A stretch of 64,000 nucleotides of DNA from Pseudomonas putida (GTDB taxonomy: Bacteria; Pseudomonadota; Gammaproteobacteria; Pseudomonadales; Pseudomonadaceae): the NCBI RefSeq assembly GCF_022627325.1, contig NZ_JAETZZ010000005.1:186001-250000 (forward strand). Direction: 5' to 3'. The notes beneath the pieces were generated by a model. The model searched no databases. It was given only the letters and a program-made list of their open reading frames with translations, and had not been told where the DNA came from. Position 1 is the stretch's first letter. Each line of letters starts with the position of its first letter. Below, piece by piece: positions 46,718 to 55,009 of this stretch. The translations under genes and the position numbers were made by a program.

Positions 46718-47573
46718 GGCGTGCTCCCAGCAGAGCCTGCAACTTGCGGGCATCGCCCCAGAACGCCATGGGTTCGTGGGCTGGATAAGGGTAATGGCCA
46801 AGGTTCAGCGCAAGGGTGGCGTTGCGCTCGGCGATGCGGGCTTCCACCAGCTTGCGTACCGATATCGGCTGGCCGCTGCAGCAATTGACCACGCCGCTGA
46901 AATCGCGCTGCCCGAGCAGGTCGGCCAGGTATGTACTGGCGCTTTCGATGGCAAGGTAGTCGCGCAGTTGCTCGCCACCGGACATGTCGAAATGCGGCTG
47001 CCCCTGGTCGATTGCGCGGTCCAAGGCTGCCAGCAGACTGCCTGGGTTTTGCCCCTCGCCAAACAGGTAGAACAAGCGCACCCACTGCAGGTTGAACGGT
47101 TGCTGGCGGGCCAGGCTTTCGAGGAACAGGCGCAAGCTGTGCTTGGCCAGCCCGTAAGGGTTGGCCGGCTGGCAGGCCAGCGCCTCGTCCAGCGCGCCAT
47201 TGCGCAGGCCGTATTCGAAACAGGTGCCGGCCACCTGCACCTGGCCGACACCGGCTGCGACGGCACGCTTGATGAAGGCATAGTCAGCCATCAAGTTGCG
47301 CTCCAGGTGGAACAGCCCTTGATAATTCGGCAGGCCAGGCCAGGCCAGGTGCACCAGCGCATCGATGCCGTCGCACAACTGATTGACGTCCAACTGCGGG
47401 TCATGCAGATCGGCGGCGACGAAATCGACCTGGCCGAACCACGGCATGGCTTGAGCCGGCTCCAGACGACGTGCCAGCGCACGCACCCGGTACCCGCGCG
47501 CCAGCAAGGCGGCGACCAGATGCCGGCCCACAAAGCCAGTGGCACCGGTGACAAGCACCTTCATCGCGGTCAC
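46707..47573 (-). CDS. NAD(P)-dependent sugar reductase/epimerase
   Basis: The 288-residue extended SDR has the Rossmann motif VLVTGATGFVGRHLV (6-20) and the catalytic Tyr140-x3-Lys144 (NPYGLAKHS). It fits a 4-keto reductase of a deoxysugar pathway. A GTG at 47573 overlaps the previous stop as GTGA; the ATG at 47564 is an alternative. The likely role is reduction of the 4-keto group after C-methylation. Confidence 0.84.
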   Translation of the reverse strand: MTAMKVLVTGATGFVGRHLVAALLARGYRVRALARRLEPAQAMPWFGQVDFVAADLHDPQLDVNQLCDGIDALVHLAWPGLPNYQGLFHLERNLMADYAFIKRAVAAGVGQVQVAGTCFEYGLRNGALDEALACQPANPYGLAKHSLRLFLESLARQQPFNLQWVRLFYLFGEGQNPGSLLAALDRAIDQGQPHFDMSGGEQLRDYLAIESASTYLADLLGQRDFSGVVNCCSGQPISVRKLVEARIAERNATLALNLGHYPYPAHEPMAFWGDARKLQALLGARHET

Positions 47574-48793
47574 AGGACGGTCAGCTCAGGCACGGCGATC
47601 ACAAAGCGCCCGCCCCATTTGCGGATGTGCGCCTGCTGCTCGCTGACTTCCTTGAGCAGGTTCCACGGCAGTACCAGCACATAGTCCGGCCGCTCGATGG
47701 CCAGGCGCTCGGGGGCGACCACGGGAATTCGGCTGCCCGGCAGGAACTTGCCCTGCTTGTGCGGGTTGGCGTCGGCCACCCAGGCCAGCAGGTCGGGCTT
47801 CACGCCTGCGTAGTTGAACAGGGTGTTGCCCTTTGCTGCGGCGCCATAGCCAACCACTCGCTTGCCTTCGGCCTTGGCCTGCAACAGGAAGCGCAGCAGC
47901 TGGTGCTTGATCCGCTGCGCCGCCGGTGCAAGGGTGCTGTAGAACGCCGCCGTGCTGACACCGACCCGCGCCTCGATGCCAAGCAGGTCGTCGACACTGG
48001 CCTGGCGTGGGCGCGGGCCATCGGCGCGCTGCACGAAAACCCGCAACGATCCGCCATGGGTCGGCAGTTCGCTGACATCGAAGATCACCAGGCCGTTGCG
48101 GGCACAAAGCGTGTTGACCGCCGTCAGCGACAGGTAGGAGTAGTGCTCATGGTAAAGGGTATCGAACTGCTGCTCGGCCATCAGGCGCAGCAGGTGCGGA
48201 AACTCGAAAGTGGCCACACCATCGGCTTTGAGCAGGGTCGCGAAACCGCGCAGAAAATCGTTGATGTCCGGCACGTGAGCGAGCACGTTGTTGGCGGCCA
48301 TCAGGTCAGCCGACCAACCTTCACTCGCCAGGTCATGGGCGGCCTGTTCGCCGAAGAACACCTCACGAATTTGCAGCCCTTTCTCCCGGGCCGCCTGTGC
48401 AGTGCTTCGGGTGGGTTCGACACCTAGGCAGGGAATGCCGCGCTCGGCCACATACTGCAACAGATAACCGTCGTTGGCGGCGATTTCAACCACCCGGCTC
48501 TCGCCGTTCAGGCCGAAACGCTCGACCATCTGCCCGACATAGTCGCGGGCATGGGCCAGCCACGAACTGGAATAGGAGCTGAAATACGCATAGTCGGCAT
48601 CGAACAGCGTCTCGGCGCGGGTGTAATCCTCGGTCTGCACCAGCCAGCACTGCTCACACACCGCCACTTTAAGCGGCACCCAAGCCTCGGCCGCGGCCAG
48701 TTGGTCAGCGCGCAGGTAGGCGTTGGACGGCGGCGCAGTGCCAAGGTCGATCAGGGGCAGGCTCAGGCAGGTACCACAGCCACGGCAGTTCAT
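47570..48793 (-). CDS. Sugar C-methyltransferase (NovU/TylCIII type)
   Basis: From ATG 48793 it is 407 residues. It has two zinc Cys pairs (MNCRGCG with Cys3/Cys6; VCEQCW with Cys46/Cys49), SAM motif I VVEIAANDGYLLQYV (101-115), and the C-terminal domain GYGAAAKGNTLFNYAG. This family adds methyl groups to carbon of 4-keto-6-deoxysugars. The ATG overlaps the epimerase stop as ATGA; the open frame to 49099 is out-of-frame reading of the upstream gene. Confidence 0.88.
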   Translation of the reverse strand: MNCRGCGTCLSLPLIDLGTAPPSNAYLRADQLAAAEAWVPLKVAVCEQCWLVQTEDYTRAETLFDADYAYFSSYSSSWLAHARDYVGQMVERFGLNGESRVVEIAANDGYLLQYVAERGIPCLGVEPTRSTAQAAREKGLQIREVFFGEQAAHDLASEGWSADLMAANNVLAHVPDINDFLRGFATLLKADGVATFEFPHLLRLMAEQQFDTLYHEHYSYLSLTAVNTLCARNGLVIFDVSELPTHGGSLRVFVQRADGPRPRQASVDDLLGIEARVGVSTAAFYSTLAPAAQRIKHQLLRFLLQAKAEGKRVVGYGAAAKGNTLFNYAGVKPDLLAWVADANPHKQGKFLPGSRIPVVAPERLAIERPDYVLVLPWNLLKEVSEQQAHIRKWGGRFVIAVPELTVL

Positions 48794-49350
48794 GGACGCA
48801 CTCCGGTAAACGACAGGTCCAGCCAGGGATGAGCGGCATCCCGGGCCGACAGATTCTTGACAGCAAGCGGCCAACGGATGGCCAACTTCGGATCGAGTAC
48901 CGACAGCCCGCCTTCGCGGCCCGGCGCATAGTCGGCACTGTGCAGGTAAAGCAGCTCGGCATCCTCGCTCAGCACCTGGAAACCATGGGCAAAGCCGGCC
49001 GGTATCAACAGGCTGCGGCCATCGCCGGCCCGCAAGTGCTCGGCGTGCCAGTGCAGGAAGGTTGGCGAGCCTTCGCGAAGGTCCACTGCCACGTCCCACA
49101 CCTCACCGCGCAGGCAGGTGATCAGCTTGGCCTCCGGGGTGTCGCCGGTCTGGTAGTGCAGGCCGCGTACGCTACCTGAGCCCTGAGTGTGCGAGTGGTT
49201 GATCTGGCGCACATGGAACGGCGCACCCAAGGCGCCCAGGCTGGATTCGCAGAACAGCCGCGCGAACTGCCCGCGGGCATCGCCATGGCGCTTGTGCTGG
49301 ACACTGAACAGGCCACCCAGTGGCAAGGCTTGCAGCAGCAGATCAGTCAC
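48790..49350 (-). CDS. rfbC: RfbC/RmlC-like 4-keto-6-deoxysugar epimerase
   Basis: The product is a cupin epimerase of the RmlC family, with RQINHSHT, SVRGLHYQ (His65) and FAHGFQVLSEDAELLY. Starting at GTG 49350, which overlaps the rfbG stop as GTGA, it is 186 residues, the usual length. In this locus the substrate is probably CDP-4-keto-6-deoxyglucose rather than dTDP-sugar; this is inference from the genes on either side. Confidence 0.88.
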   Translation of the reverse strand: MTDLLLQALPLGGLFSVQHKRHGDARGQFARLFCESSLGALGAPFHVRQINHSHTQGSGSVRGLHYQTGDTPEAKLITCLRGEVWDVAVDLREGSPTFLHWHAEHLRAGDGRSLLIPAGFAHGFQVLSEDAELLYLHSADYAPGREGGLSVLDPKLAIRWPLAVKNLSARDAAHPWLDLSFTGVRP

Positions 49351-50429
49351 GGCAACTCCGTGTACAGGTTCAGCTGGTGCAGCGTGACGGCGCGCATGTT
49401 GTCGCCACGCTGCCACGCCAGGTGCCAGTCGAGCGTGTGCTGCAGGCATTCGTGCAACGACCAGCGCGTGCGCCAGCCCAGCACCTGACGGGCACGAGAG
49501 CTGTCCAGGCGTAGCAACCCGGCTTCATGCAACTCGCTTGGCTCGACCCGCACCCCTGGTGCCTGCGGCCATTGCCGGGCCAGGCGGTCGACCACCTCAC
49601 CGACGCTGCACATGTCGCCTTCGCTCGGGCCGAAGTTCCACGCACCGGCGCAGGCCGGCCCCTGGGTATACAGGCGCTCGGCCAACTGCAGGTAGCCGGC
49701 CAGCGGTTCCAGGGCGTGCTGCCAAGGGCGCACGGCCTGCGGGTAGCGCAGGGTGACCGGCGACCCGGCCGACCAAGCCTTGAGCACATCGGGGACAAGC
49801 CGCTCTGCGGCAAAGTCTCCGCCGCCCAGTACATTGCCGGCGCGCGCGGTGGCCAGGGCCACGCCGTGTTCGGCATGCTCGGCGGCCGGGAAGAATGACG
49901 CGGCGTAGGACTGCGCCAGCAGCTCGCAGCAGGCCTTGCTGCTGCTGTACGGGTCATGCCCGCCCAGGGCCTCGTTCTCGCGGTACGGCCAGGGCCATTC
50001 CTGGTTGGCATAGACCTTGTCGGTGGTGACCAGGACGCACGCACGCACCCCGCCAGCCTGGCGCACCGCTTCAAGCAGGTTAAGGGTGCCCATCACGTTG
50101 CTGGAATAGGTACCTAGCGGGTCACGGTAGGCCTCGCGCACCAGTGGCTGAGCCGCCAGGTGCAGGACGATTTCCGGCTGGGCCTGGGCCATCGCTTCAA
50201 GCAGCGCGCCGAGGTCGCGCAGGTCGCCGCGCACGTCGGCAATGTCGCTGTCGACCTGGGCAAGTTCGAACAGGCTTGGTTCGGTGCCAGGGTCCAGCGC
50301 GAAGCCTGTGACCTGAGCGCCGAGCTCATGCAACCAGAGCGCCAGCCAACTGCCTTTGAAACCCGTGTGACCGGTGAGCAGAACACGCTTGCCCTGCCAG
50401 AACGCTGGACTCAGGCCCACTGCTTCCAT
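49347..50429 (-). CDS. rfbG: CDP-glucose 4,6-dehydratase RfbG
   Basis: RfbG converts CDP-glucose to CDP-4-keto-6-deoxyglucose. The 360-residue protein has TGHTGFKG (19-26), the catalytic Thr135/Asp137/Lys138 region (VLVTTDKVY), and Tyr161-x3-Lys165 ([11 protein letters not shown]). It overlaps rfbF by 19 bases and is coupled to it. Confidence 0.94.
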   Translation of the reverse strand: MEAVGLSPAFWQGKRVLLTGHTGFKGSWLALWLHELGAQVTGFALDPGTEPSLFELAQVDSDIADVRGDLRDLGALLEAMAQAQPEIVLHLAAQPLVREAYRDPLGTYSSNVMGTLNLLEAVRQAGGVRACVLVTTDKVYANQEWPWPYRENEALGGHDPYSSSKACCELLAQSYAASFFPAAEHAEHGVALATARAGNVLGGGDFAAERLVPDVLKAWSAGSPVTLRYPQAVRPWQHALEPLAGYLQLAERLYTQGPACAGAWNFGPSEGDMCSVGEVVDRLARQWPQAPGVRVEPSELHEAGLLRLDSSRARQVLGWRTRWSLHECLQHTLDWHLAWQRGDNMRAVTLHQLNLYTELP

Positions 50430-51184
50430 GGAGCCTCCCCGCTTTGCCAGAGTTGTTCCAGATGGTTCTTGTCACGCAGCGTATCCATTGGATGCCAGAA
50501 GCCATCATGCTCAAAGGCGTTCAGTTGCGACTCAGCGGCCAGGCAGGCAAGCGGCTCCGACTCCCAGGAAGTCTGATCGTTGGCGATGTAGTCGAGCACC
50601 TTGGGCGAAAGCACGAAGAAGCCACCGTTGATCCAGCCACCGTCACCACGGGGCTTTTCGACGAAACCGGTGACGCTGTCGCCGTCGCGTGCCAGCGCGC
50701 CGTAGCGCCCAGGAGGCTGTACCGCAGTAACGGTGGCGAGTTTGCCGTGGGCCAGGTGGAAATCCACCAGGGCGCCGATGTTCAGGTCCGAAACACCGTC
50801 CCCGTAGGTGAAACAGAAGGCATCTTCGCCCTCAAGGTAGCGAGCGGCGCGGCGCAGGCGGCCACCGGTCATGGTTTCTTCACCGGTGTCGACCAGGGTC
50901 ACGCGCCATGGCTCGCTGTAGTTCTGGTGCACGTCCATGCGGTTTTCGCGCATGTCGAAGGTGACGTCCGAGGTGTGCAGGAAGTAGTTGGCGAAGAAAT
51001 CCTTGATCGCGTAGCCCTTGTAGCCCAGGCAGATCACGAAGTCGTGGATGCCGTGAGCCGAGTACTGCTTCATGATGTGCCAGAGAATTGGCTTCCCACC
51101 GATTTCGATCATGGGTTTGGGCTTGAGGTGAGACTCTTCGCTGATACGCGTGCCCAGTCCACCCGCCAGAATTACCGCCTTCAT
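50411..51184 (-). CDS. rfbF: Glucose-1-phosphate cytidylyltransferase RfbF
   Basis: RfbF makes CDP-glucose from glucose-1-phosphate and CTP. The 257-residue nucleotidyltransferase has [16 protein letters not shown] (3-18), [17 protein letters not shown], and [15 protein letters not shown] stands just before ATG 51184. First gene of the CDP-sugar operon; its leader carries a long hairpin and a candidate sigma-54 element. Confidence 0.95.
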   Translation of the reverse strand: MKAVILAGGLGTRISEESHLKPKPMIEIGGKPILWHIMKQYSAHGIHDFVICLGYKGYAIKDFFANYFLHTSDVTFDMRENRMDVHQNYSEPWRVTLVDTGEETMTGGRLRRAARYLEGEDAFCFTYGDGVSDLNIGALVDFHLAHGKLATVTAVQPPGRYGALARDGDSVTGFVEKPRGDGGWINGGFFVLSPKVLDYIANDQTSWESEPLACLAAESQLNAFEHDGFWHPMDTLRDKNHLEQLWQSGEAPWKQWA

Positions 51185-51208
51185 GTCGTCCCCTCGTGTT
51201 CGTCACCG

Positions 51209-51240
51209 GCCATAAGTCGTGTGGCTGCACGATTTATGGC
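51209..51240. repeat. Long near-perfect palindrome in the rfbF leader
   Basis: GCCATAAGTCGTG and CACGATTTATGGC form a 13-base-pair stem (one G-T pair) around a TGGCTG loop, 25 bases before rfbF. It may be an operator or a leader hairpin. No T tract follows in either direction. Confidence 0.6.
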
Positions 51241-51257
51241 GATATGACGGGGGGCTT

Positions 51258-51280
51258 GCAGGAAACGCGCCAGAAGGCGC
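51258..51280 (-). promoter_or_regulatory. Candidate sigma-54 promoter and overlapping hairpin before rfbF
   Basis: The minus strand reads TGGCGCGTTTCCTGC (51258-51272), which resembles TGGCACG-N4-TTGC with two mismatches. It overlaps a short hairpin GCGCC-TTCT-GGCGC (51267-51280) followed by GTTT that may end the upstream glycosyltransferase gene. Only one of these functions may be real. Confidence 0.4.
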
Positions 51281-51309
51281 TTTACTGGTGTCGTCCATAC
51301 ACCCCGCAG

Positions 51310-54300
51310 TCAGCCCGGCATCCAGCCGCTGTACCAATGCTGAACGTGCTCTTCGCGCAGCACATAGTCACGCAGCACTTCCTGCTTCAGACAGTCGCCC
51401 TGGCGGAAACTTTCGTCAGGGTCCGCCAGGTGCATGCGGATCGCCTCCAGCCACTCGGCGGTGCTGTTGGTCTTGATCCGCGTGCACGGCAAGTAGCCTT
51501 CATAGGCACGGGTATCGGTGACGATCACCGGGTACCCGCACGCGCCGTATTCCAGCAAGCGCAAGTTGCTCTTGCAGTCATTGAAGATGTGATACTCCAG
51601 TGGCGCCAAGGCCAGGTCCAGGTTCAGGCTGGCGAGCTTGGCCGGGTACAGCTCCAGCGGCACCGGCGGATGGAACTCGCTGATGTAGGGCCGCAATGCC
51701 GGCGGACACATACCGAAGAACACCCATTGGACTTCGTTCGCCAAGGTCTTGACCACCTCGGCAATCACTTCCAGGTCGCCGGTATGGCTGGTGCCACCGC
51801 CCCAACCCACCCGCGGCTTGCGCGCGCTGCGGCGCTGGCTACGCAAACCGGTCCAGAGCTGCTCGGCCAGCATGTTCGGCATTACCCGGATATCGCTATG
51901 GGTGTCATGCAGGGCATCCGCCAGCGCCTGGGTCGAGACCACCAGCCGATCACAGCGTTCGATACCTCGGCGCAGGGATTTTTCCAGATCTTTTGGCGTG
52001 TGCTTGAGGTGCCCGTTCTTCTTCGGCACATCAATCACGTAGTCGTCCAGCTCGTAGATGCAAAAGCCCTTGGAGAAGGTCTTGAGGCGCTCGATCTCCT
52101 TGACGAACCCTTCGGTATAACGCCCCTGCAGAATTGCCACATCCGGCGAGCTGCGTTCCAGCTCGACGTTGCTCGGTATCTCGAAGTACTGCTGCTGGGT
52201 CACCCAGCCAGCCTTCTCCAGCTCGACCAGCGGCTGGATCACCCGGTAATGCCCGACCGCAGTCTTGTTCATTGGCAATGCGAGCACATGGGGCAGTGGA
52301 CGGCTGACGAAAGGCGTCCAGGCGGCCTTGAGGCCCGGATCCAGACAGAAGCTGGAGCCGTTCAGGGACAGGTTGATATTGTAAGCGGGGTCACGCGCCA
52401 CCACCGGCATCCAGGCCTTGAAGAAGGCATCATGCTGTTGCGCCAGCCGGGCCTGGCGCTCGGCTTCAGCCTGCGCATCGATCGCCGCCGGCGCTGGCGG
52501 GTCAAGTACCAGCCGGGCATCCGGCGCCCACACCACGAGGTACCCGGCTTCGCCCAGGCGCAGGCCCAGGTCGATATCGCTGAAGGCCAGGCTGAAGACG
52601 CTTTCATTGAGCCCGCCCAACGACAGGAACAGCTCTTTGCGCACCAACAGGCAATCAGCGCCGACAGCAGAATAATTCTGCGCCACTTGCAAGCGCTGCA
52701 TGTAACCGCCCGCCTCCATCGTCTCGCCCACGAACGGCGACCCCACGGCGCCACGCAGGCCCAGCACGCCGCCCGCATGCACGATCAGACCGTGGGCGTT
52801 GCAGAGCTTGGCACCCACCGCTCCGACTTCAGGGCGCTGGCCATGGCTGAGCAGTGCGTCGAGCCAGTCTGGCTCGGTGACCACAGCGAACGGGCTCAGC
52901 ATCAGCAGGTATTCACCCCGGGCGTGTTGCGCGGCAAGGTTCTGCACAGCGGCGAAGCTGGCCTGCTCGCCAAGCATCAGGACCCGCAACTTGTCTTCGC
53001 CCAGCTGTTGAAGGGCGCTGAGCCAGGCGTGAGTCTCGGCACCTTGACTGGCATTGTCGACAATCAGCACTTCGTAGTGACCGTAGGCGGTCTTCTCAAG
53101 CACGCTTTCCAGGCAGCGCTCGAGGGCAGGCAACTGGTCCTGGGCACTGATCACCAGGCTTACCAGTGGCTGGGTGGCGTGCAGGTAGCGGACCTGGTTG
53201 ATTGCCCCGCCACTGTTCTGCAGCCGGTAGGTCACGCCCAAGCGCCTGAGGTGGGCATCCAGCAGTTTCGGATTTTCCTCAACCACTGCCTGCGAAGACA
53301 GCCAGGCAGCGTAGCTGAACGCGCTTTCGGCCAGCACTTCCGGAATGTGCTCGATGGCATGGGGGCCGCGGCTTTCCACAAGACGCCAGAGCAGATCGTG
53401 CGGCGCCAGCTCGCGATATCCGGGCGTGAAACCGCCCAGTGCCCGCAAGGCGTCAAGCGAGAACGCCAGCATGCGACCGGTATAGGGGTAGCCGCGCATC
53501 AAATCGAGGTTGAAGTCGGGCTTGAACACCGGCTCTACGGACGCCTCATCCCGCACGCCCCCCTCATCGCCATAGCAGCAGGCGATCTGCGGGCGCGATA
53601 CGACCCGCTCGGCCAGGAGCATCAGGCTGAAGGCATTGAGCCGGTCGCCAGCACGCAGCAGGTAGATCCAGTCCACCTCGCCCAACTGGTCAAACGCCGT
53701 GTTCAGTTGTTCAGCCCAGTCGGCCTGCAATGGCTGGTGGACCCTGCGAACATCTGGGCCGCCTGGCAGCGGCGCGCTGGACAATACCAGCGTCATCTCT
53801 GCGCCATAGGCCTGGCGCTCAATGCTGTCCAGGGTAACCTGCAAAGCTTGTGCATCACCCTCGCTGTCGATAACCACGGGCACGATACGCGGACGAGTTG
53901 GCCAGTGCTCGCTAAGGCGCATCAGACGCGCGAGCACCAGCGGATCCTGTCGGCAGGCCAGCCATTTGCTGTACAGCTCGGCAAAACTGTCGCTGTCGCT
54001 GCCGACATGAGATTCCTGGATCGCCTGCAAGCAGCGCAGGGTATGGATCAGGAACAGGTTCTCCCAGATACGCTGGGTATCGCCCTCGTCGCCCTGGAGG
54101 ATTTGCACCCGCACCCAACCGGAGAACGGCTCACGTACTGCAGTGCGCGCGGCGAACATGTCGCGCAGGTGTTGTGATTCACTGGTAGCGGCAGCCTTCA
54201 CATCGCTCTGGCGACGCAGTTGGTCGGGATGAACCCGCTCGACACAGTGCACCCCGGCGGTCACGCCCAGATGGCCGCGACGCAGCAGGCACACGAACAA

Positions 54301-54891
54301 CACGAAATCGAGCATTGCCACAAAGCCCGGCGCCAGCGCAGGCAGCAATTCACGCAGATCGCGGGTACGCACCAGCACGCTGCTCAGCCCGCCGATGAAG
54401 TTGAGCTGGCGGGTCTCGAAGAAATCCAGCAGGTCGTCACCGTTGAACAGTGTGTCGCCAAACGTGACCGGGCTGGTTTCCAGACGCTGCGGCAAAATGT
54501 GATCTTCAGCATCGACCTGGTGGCGCCTGGCCGCGACCAGGCTGACATCGTCATGGGCCTGGAACAGTCGCACCTGGCTGGACACGCAATCGGCCATCAG
54601 GCGGTCATCGTCACAGAGGAACTTGATGTAGTCGCCCTGGCTCTGCTCCAGCCCGTGTTGCAAATTCCCGGCAAAACCCAGCGGTTGCGGGTTACGCAAG
54701 TAAATCAGTGGATGACGTGCAAGACTGCGCAGCTCATCGACCACCGCCTCGATCTGCGTACCTGGGCTGTCGTCGCAGACGATGACTTCGAGGTTTGCGT
54801 AATCCTGAGCCAGGGCGCTGACCAGAGCAGTACGGAAGTAACGGGGGTTGCAGGCGGGAATGACGAGGCTGACTAGAGGGGCTGGGTTCAC
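51310..54891 (-). CDS. Giant glycosyltransferase, FgtA-like (GT2-GT2-GT2-GT4)
   Basis: The 1193-residue protein begins with a GT2 domain (VSLVIPACNPRYFRTALVSA, IKFLCDDDRLMADCV). Two more GT2-like regions follow (about 335-560 and 575-800; VSLVISAQDQLPALERCLES, VLIVDNASQGAETHAWL). It ends with a GT4-type domain (860-1193; LPMNKTAVGHYRVIQPLVEL, KPRVGWGGGTSHTGDLEV, LLEYGACGYPVIVT). Size and place match the flagellar glycosyltransferase FgtA beside flgL in P. aeruginosa and P. syringae. GTG start at 54891. Confidence 0.87.
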   Translation of the reverse strand: MNPAPLVSLVIPACNPRYFRTALVSALAQDYANLEVIVCDDSPGTQIEAVVDELRSLARHPLIYLRNPQPLGFAGNLQHGLEQSQGDYIKFLCDDDRLMADCVSSQVRLFQAHDDVSLVAARRHQVDAEDHILPQRLETSPVTFGDTLFNGDDLLDFFETRQLNFIGGLSSVLVRTRDLRELLPALAPGFVAMLDFVLFVCLLRRGHLGVTAGVHCVERVHPDQLRRQSDVKAAATSESQHLRDMFAARTAVREPFSGWVRVQILQGDEGDTQRIWENLFLIHTLRCLQAIQESHVGSDSDSFAELYSKWLACRQDPLVLARLMRLSEHWPTRPRIVPVVIDSEGDAQALQVTLDSIERQAYGAEMTLVLSSAPLPGGPDVRRVHQPLQADWAEQLNTAFDQLGEVDWIYLLRAGDRLNAFSLMLLAERVVSRPQIACCYGDEGGVRDEASVEPVFKPDFNLDLMRGYPYTGRMLAFSLDALRALGGFTPGYRELAPHDLLWRLVESRGPHAIEHIPEVLAESAFSYAAWLSSQAVVEENPKLLDAHLRRLGVTYRLQNSGGAINQVRYLHATQPLVSLVISAQDQLPALERCLESVLEKTAYGHYEVLIVDNASQGAETHAWLSALQQLGEDKLRVLMLGEQASFAAVQNLAAQHARGEYLLMLSPFAVVTEPDWLDALLSHGQRPEVGAVGAKLCNAHGLIVHAGGVLGLRGAVGSPFVGETMEAGGYMQRLQVAQNYSAVGADCLLVRKELFLSLGGLNESVFSLAFSDIDLGLRLGEAGYLVVWAPDARLVLDPPAPAAIDAQAEAERQARLAQQHDAFFKAWMPVVARDPAYNINLSLNGSSFCLDPGLKAAWTPFVSRPLPHVLALPMNKTAVGHYRVIQPLVELEKAGWVTQQQYFEIPSNVELERSSPDVAILQGRYTEGFVKEIERLKTFSKGFCIYELDDYVIDVPKKNGHLKHTPKDLEKSLRRGIERCDRLVVSTQALADALHDTHSDIRVMPNMLAEQLWTGLRSQRRSARKPRVGWGGGTSHTGDLEVIAEVVKTLANEVQWVFFGMCPPALRPYISEFHPPVPLELYPAKLASLNLDLALAPLEYHIFNDCKSNLRLLEYGACGYPVIVTDTRAYEGYLPCTRIKTNSTAEWLEAIRMHLADPDESFRQGDCLKQEVLRDYVLREEHVQHWYSGWMPG

Positions 54892-54960
54892 GAGGAAATC
54901 TCTCGACCGATGACTGCCCGCAGGGAATTCAGAACAGTCGATACTACGGGGAAATCAATG

Positions 54961-54999
54961 CGCCTTCACCGCGTACCCGAGGGGTAAGCGGTGAAGGCG
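54961..54999 (-). terminator. Strong hairpin after flgL
   Basis: A perfect 12-base-pair stem CGCCTTCACCGC/GCGGTGAAGGCG encloses a further TACCC/GGGTA pairing, starting 11 bases after the flgL stop. On the minus strand CATTGATTT follows, a poor T tract. It probably ends or processes the flgF-flgL transcript before the glycosylation island. Confidence 0.72.
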
Positions 55000-55009
55000 A
55001 CGGGCGCAC

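Noticed and set aside
48794..49099. Extension of the C-methyltransferase to 509 residues
   Set aside because: The added part is the epimerase gene out of frame; the zinc domain begins directly at ATG 48793.
51196..54177. 993-residue plus-strand open frame opposite the giant glycosyltransferase
   Set aside because: It is an antisense shadow: composition is His/Gln/Arg-rich, there is no family, and it spans the full GT2-GT4 gene.
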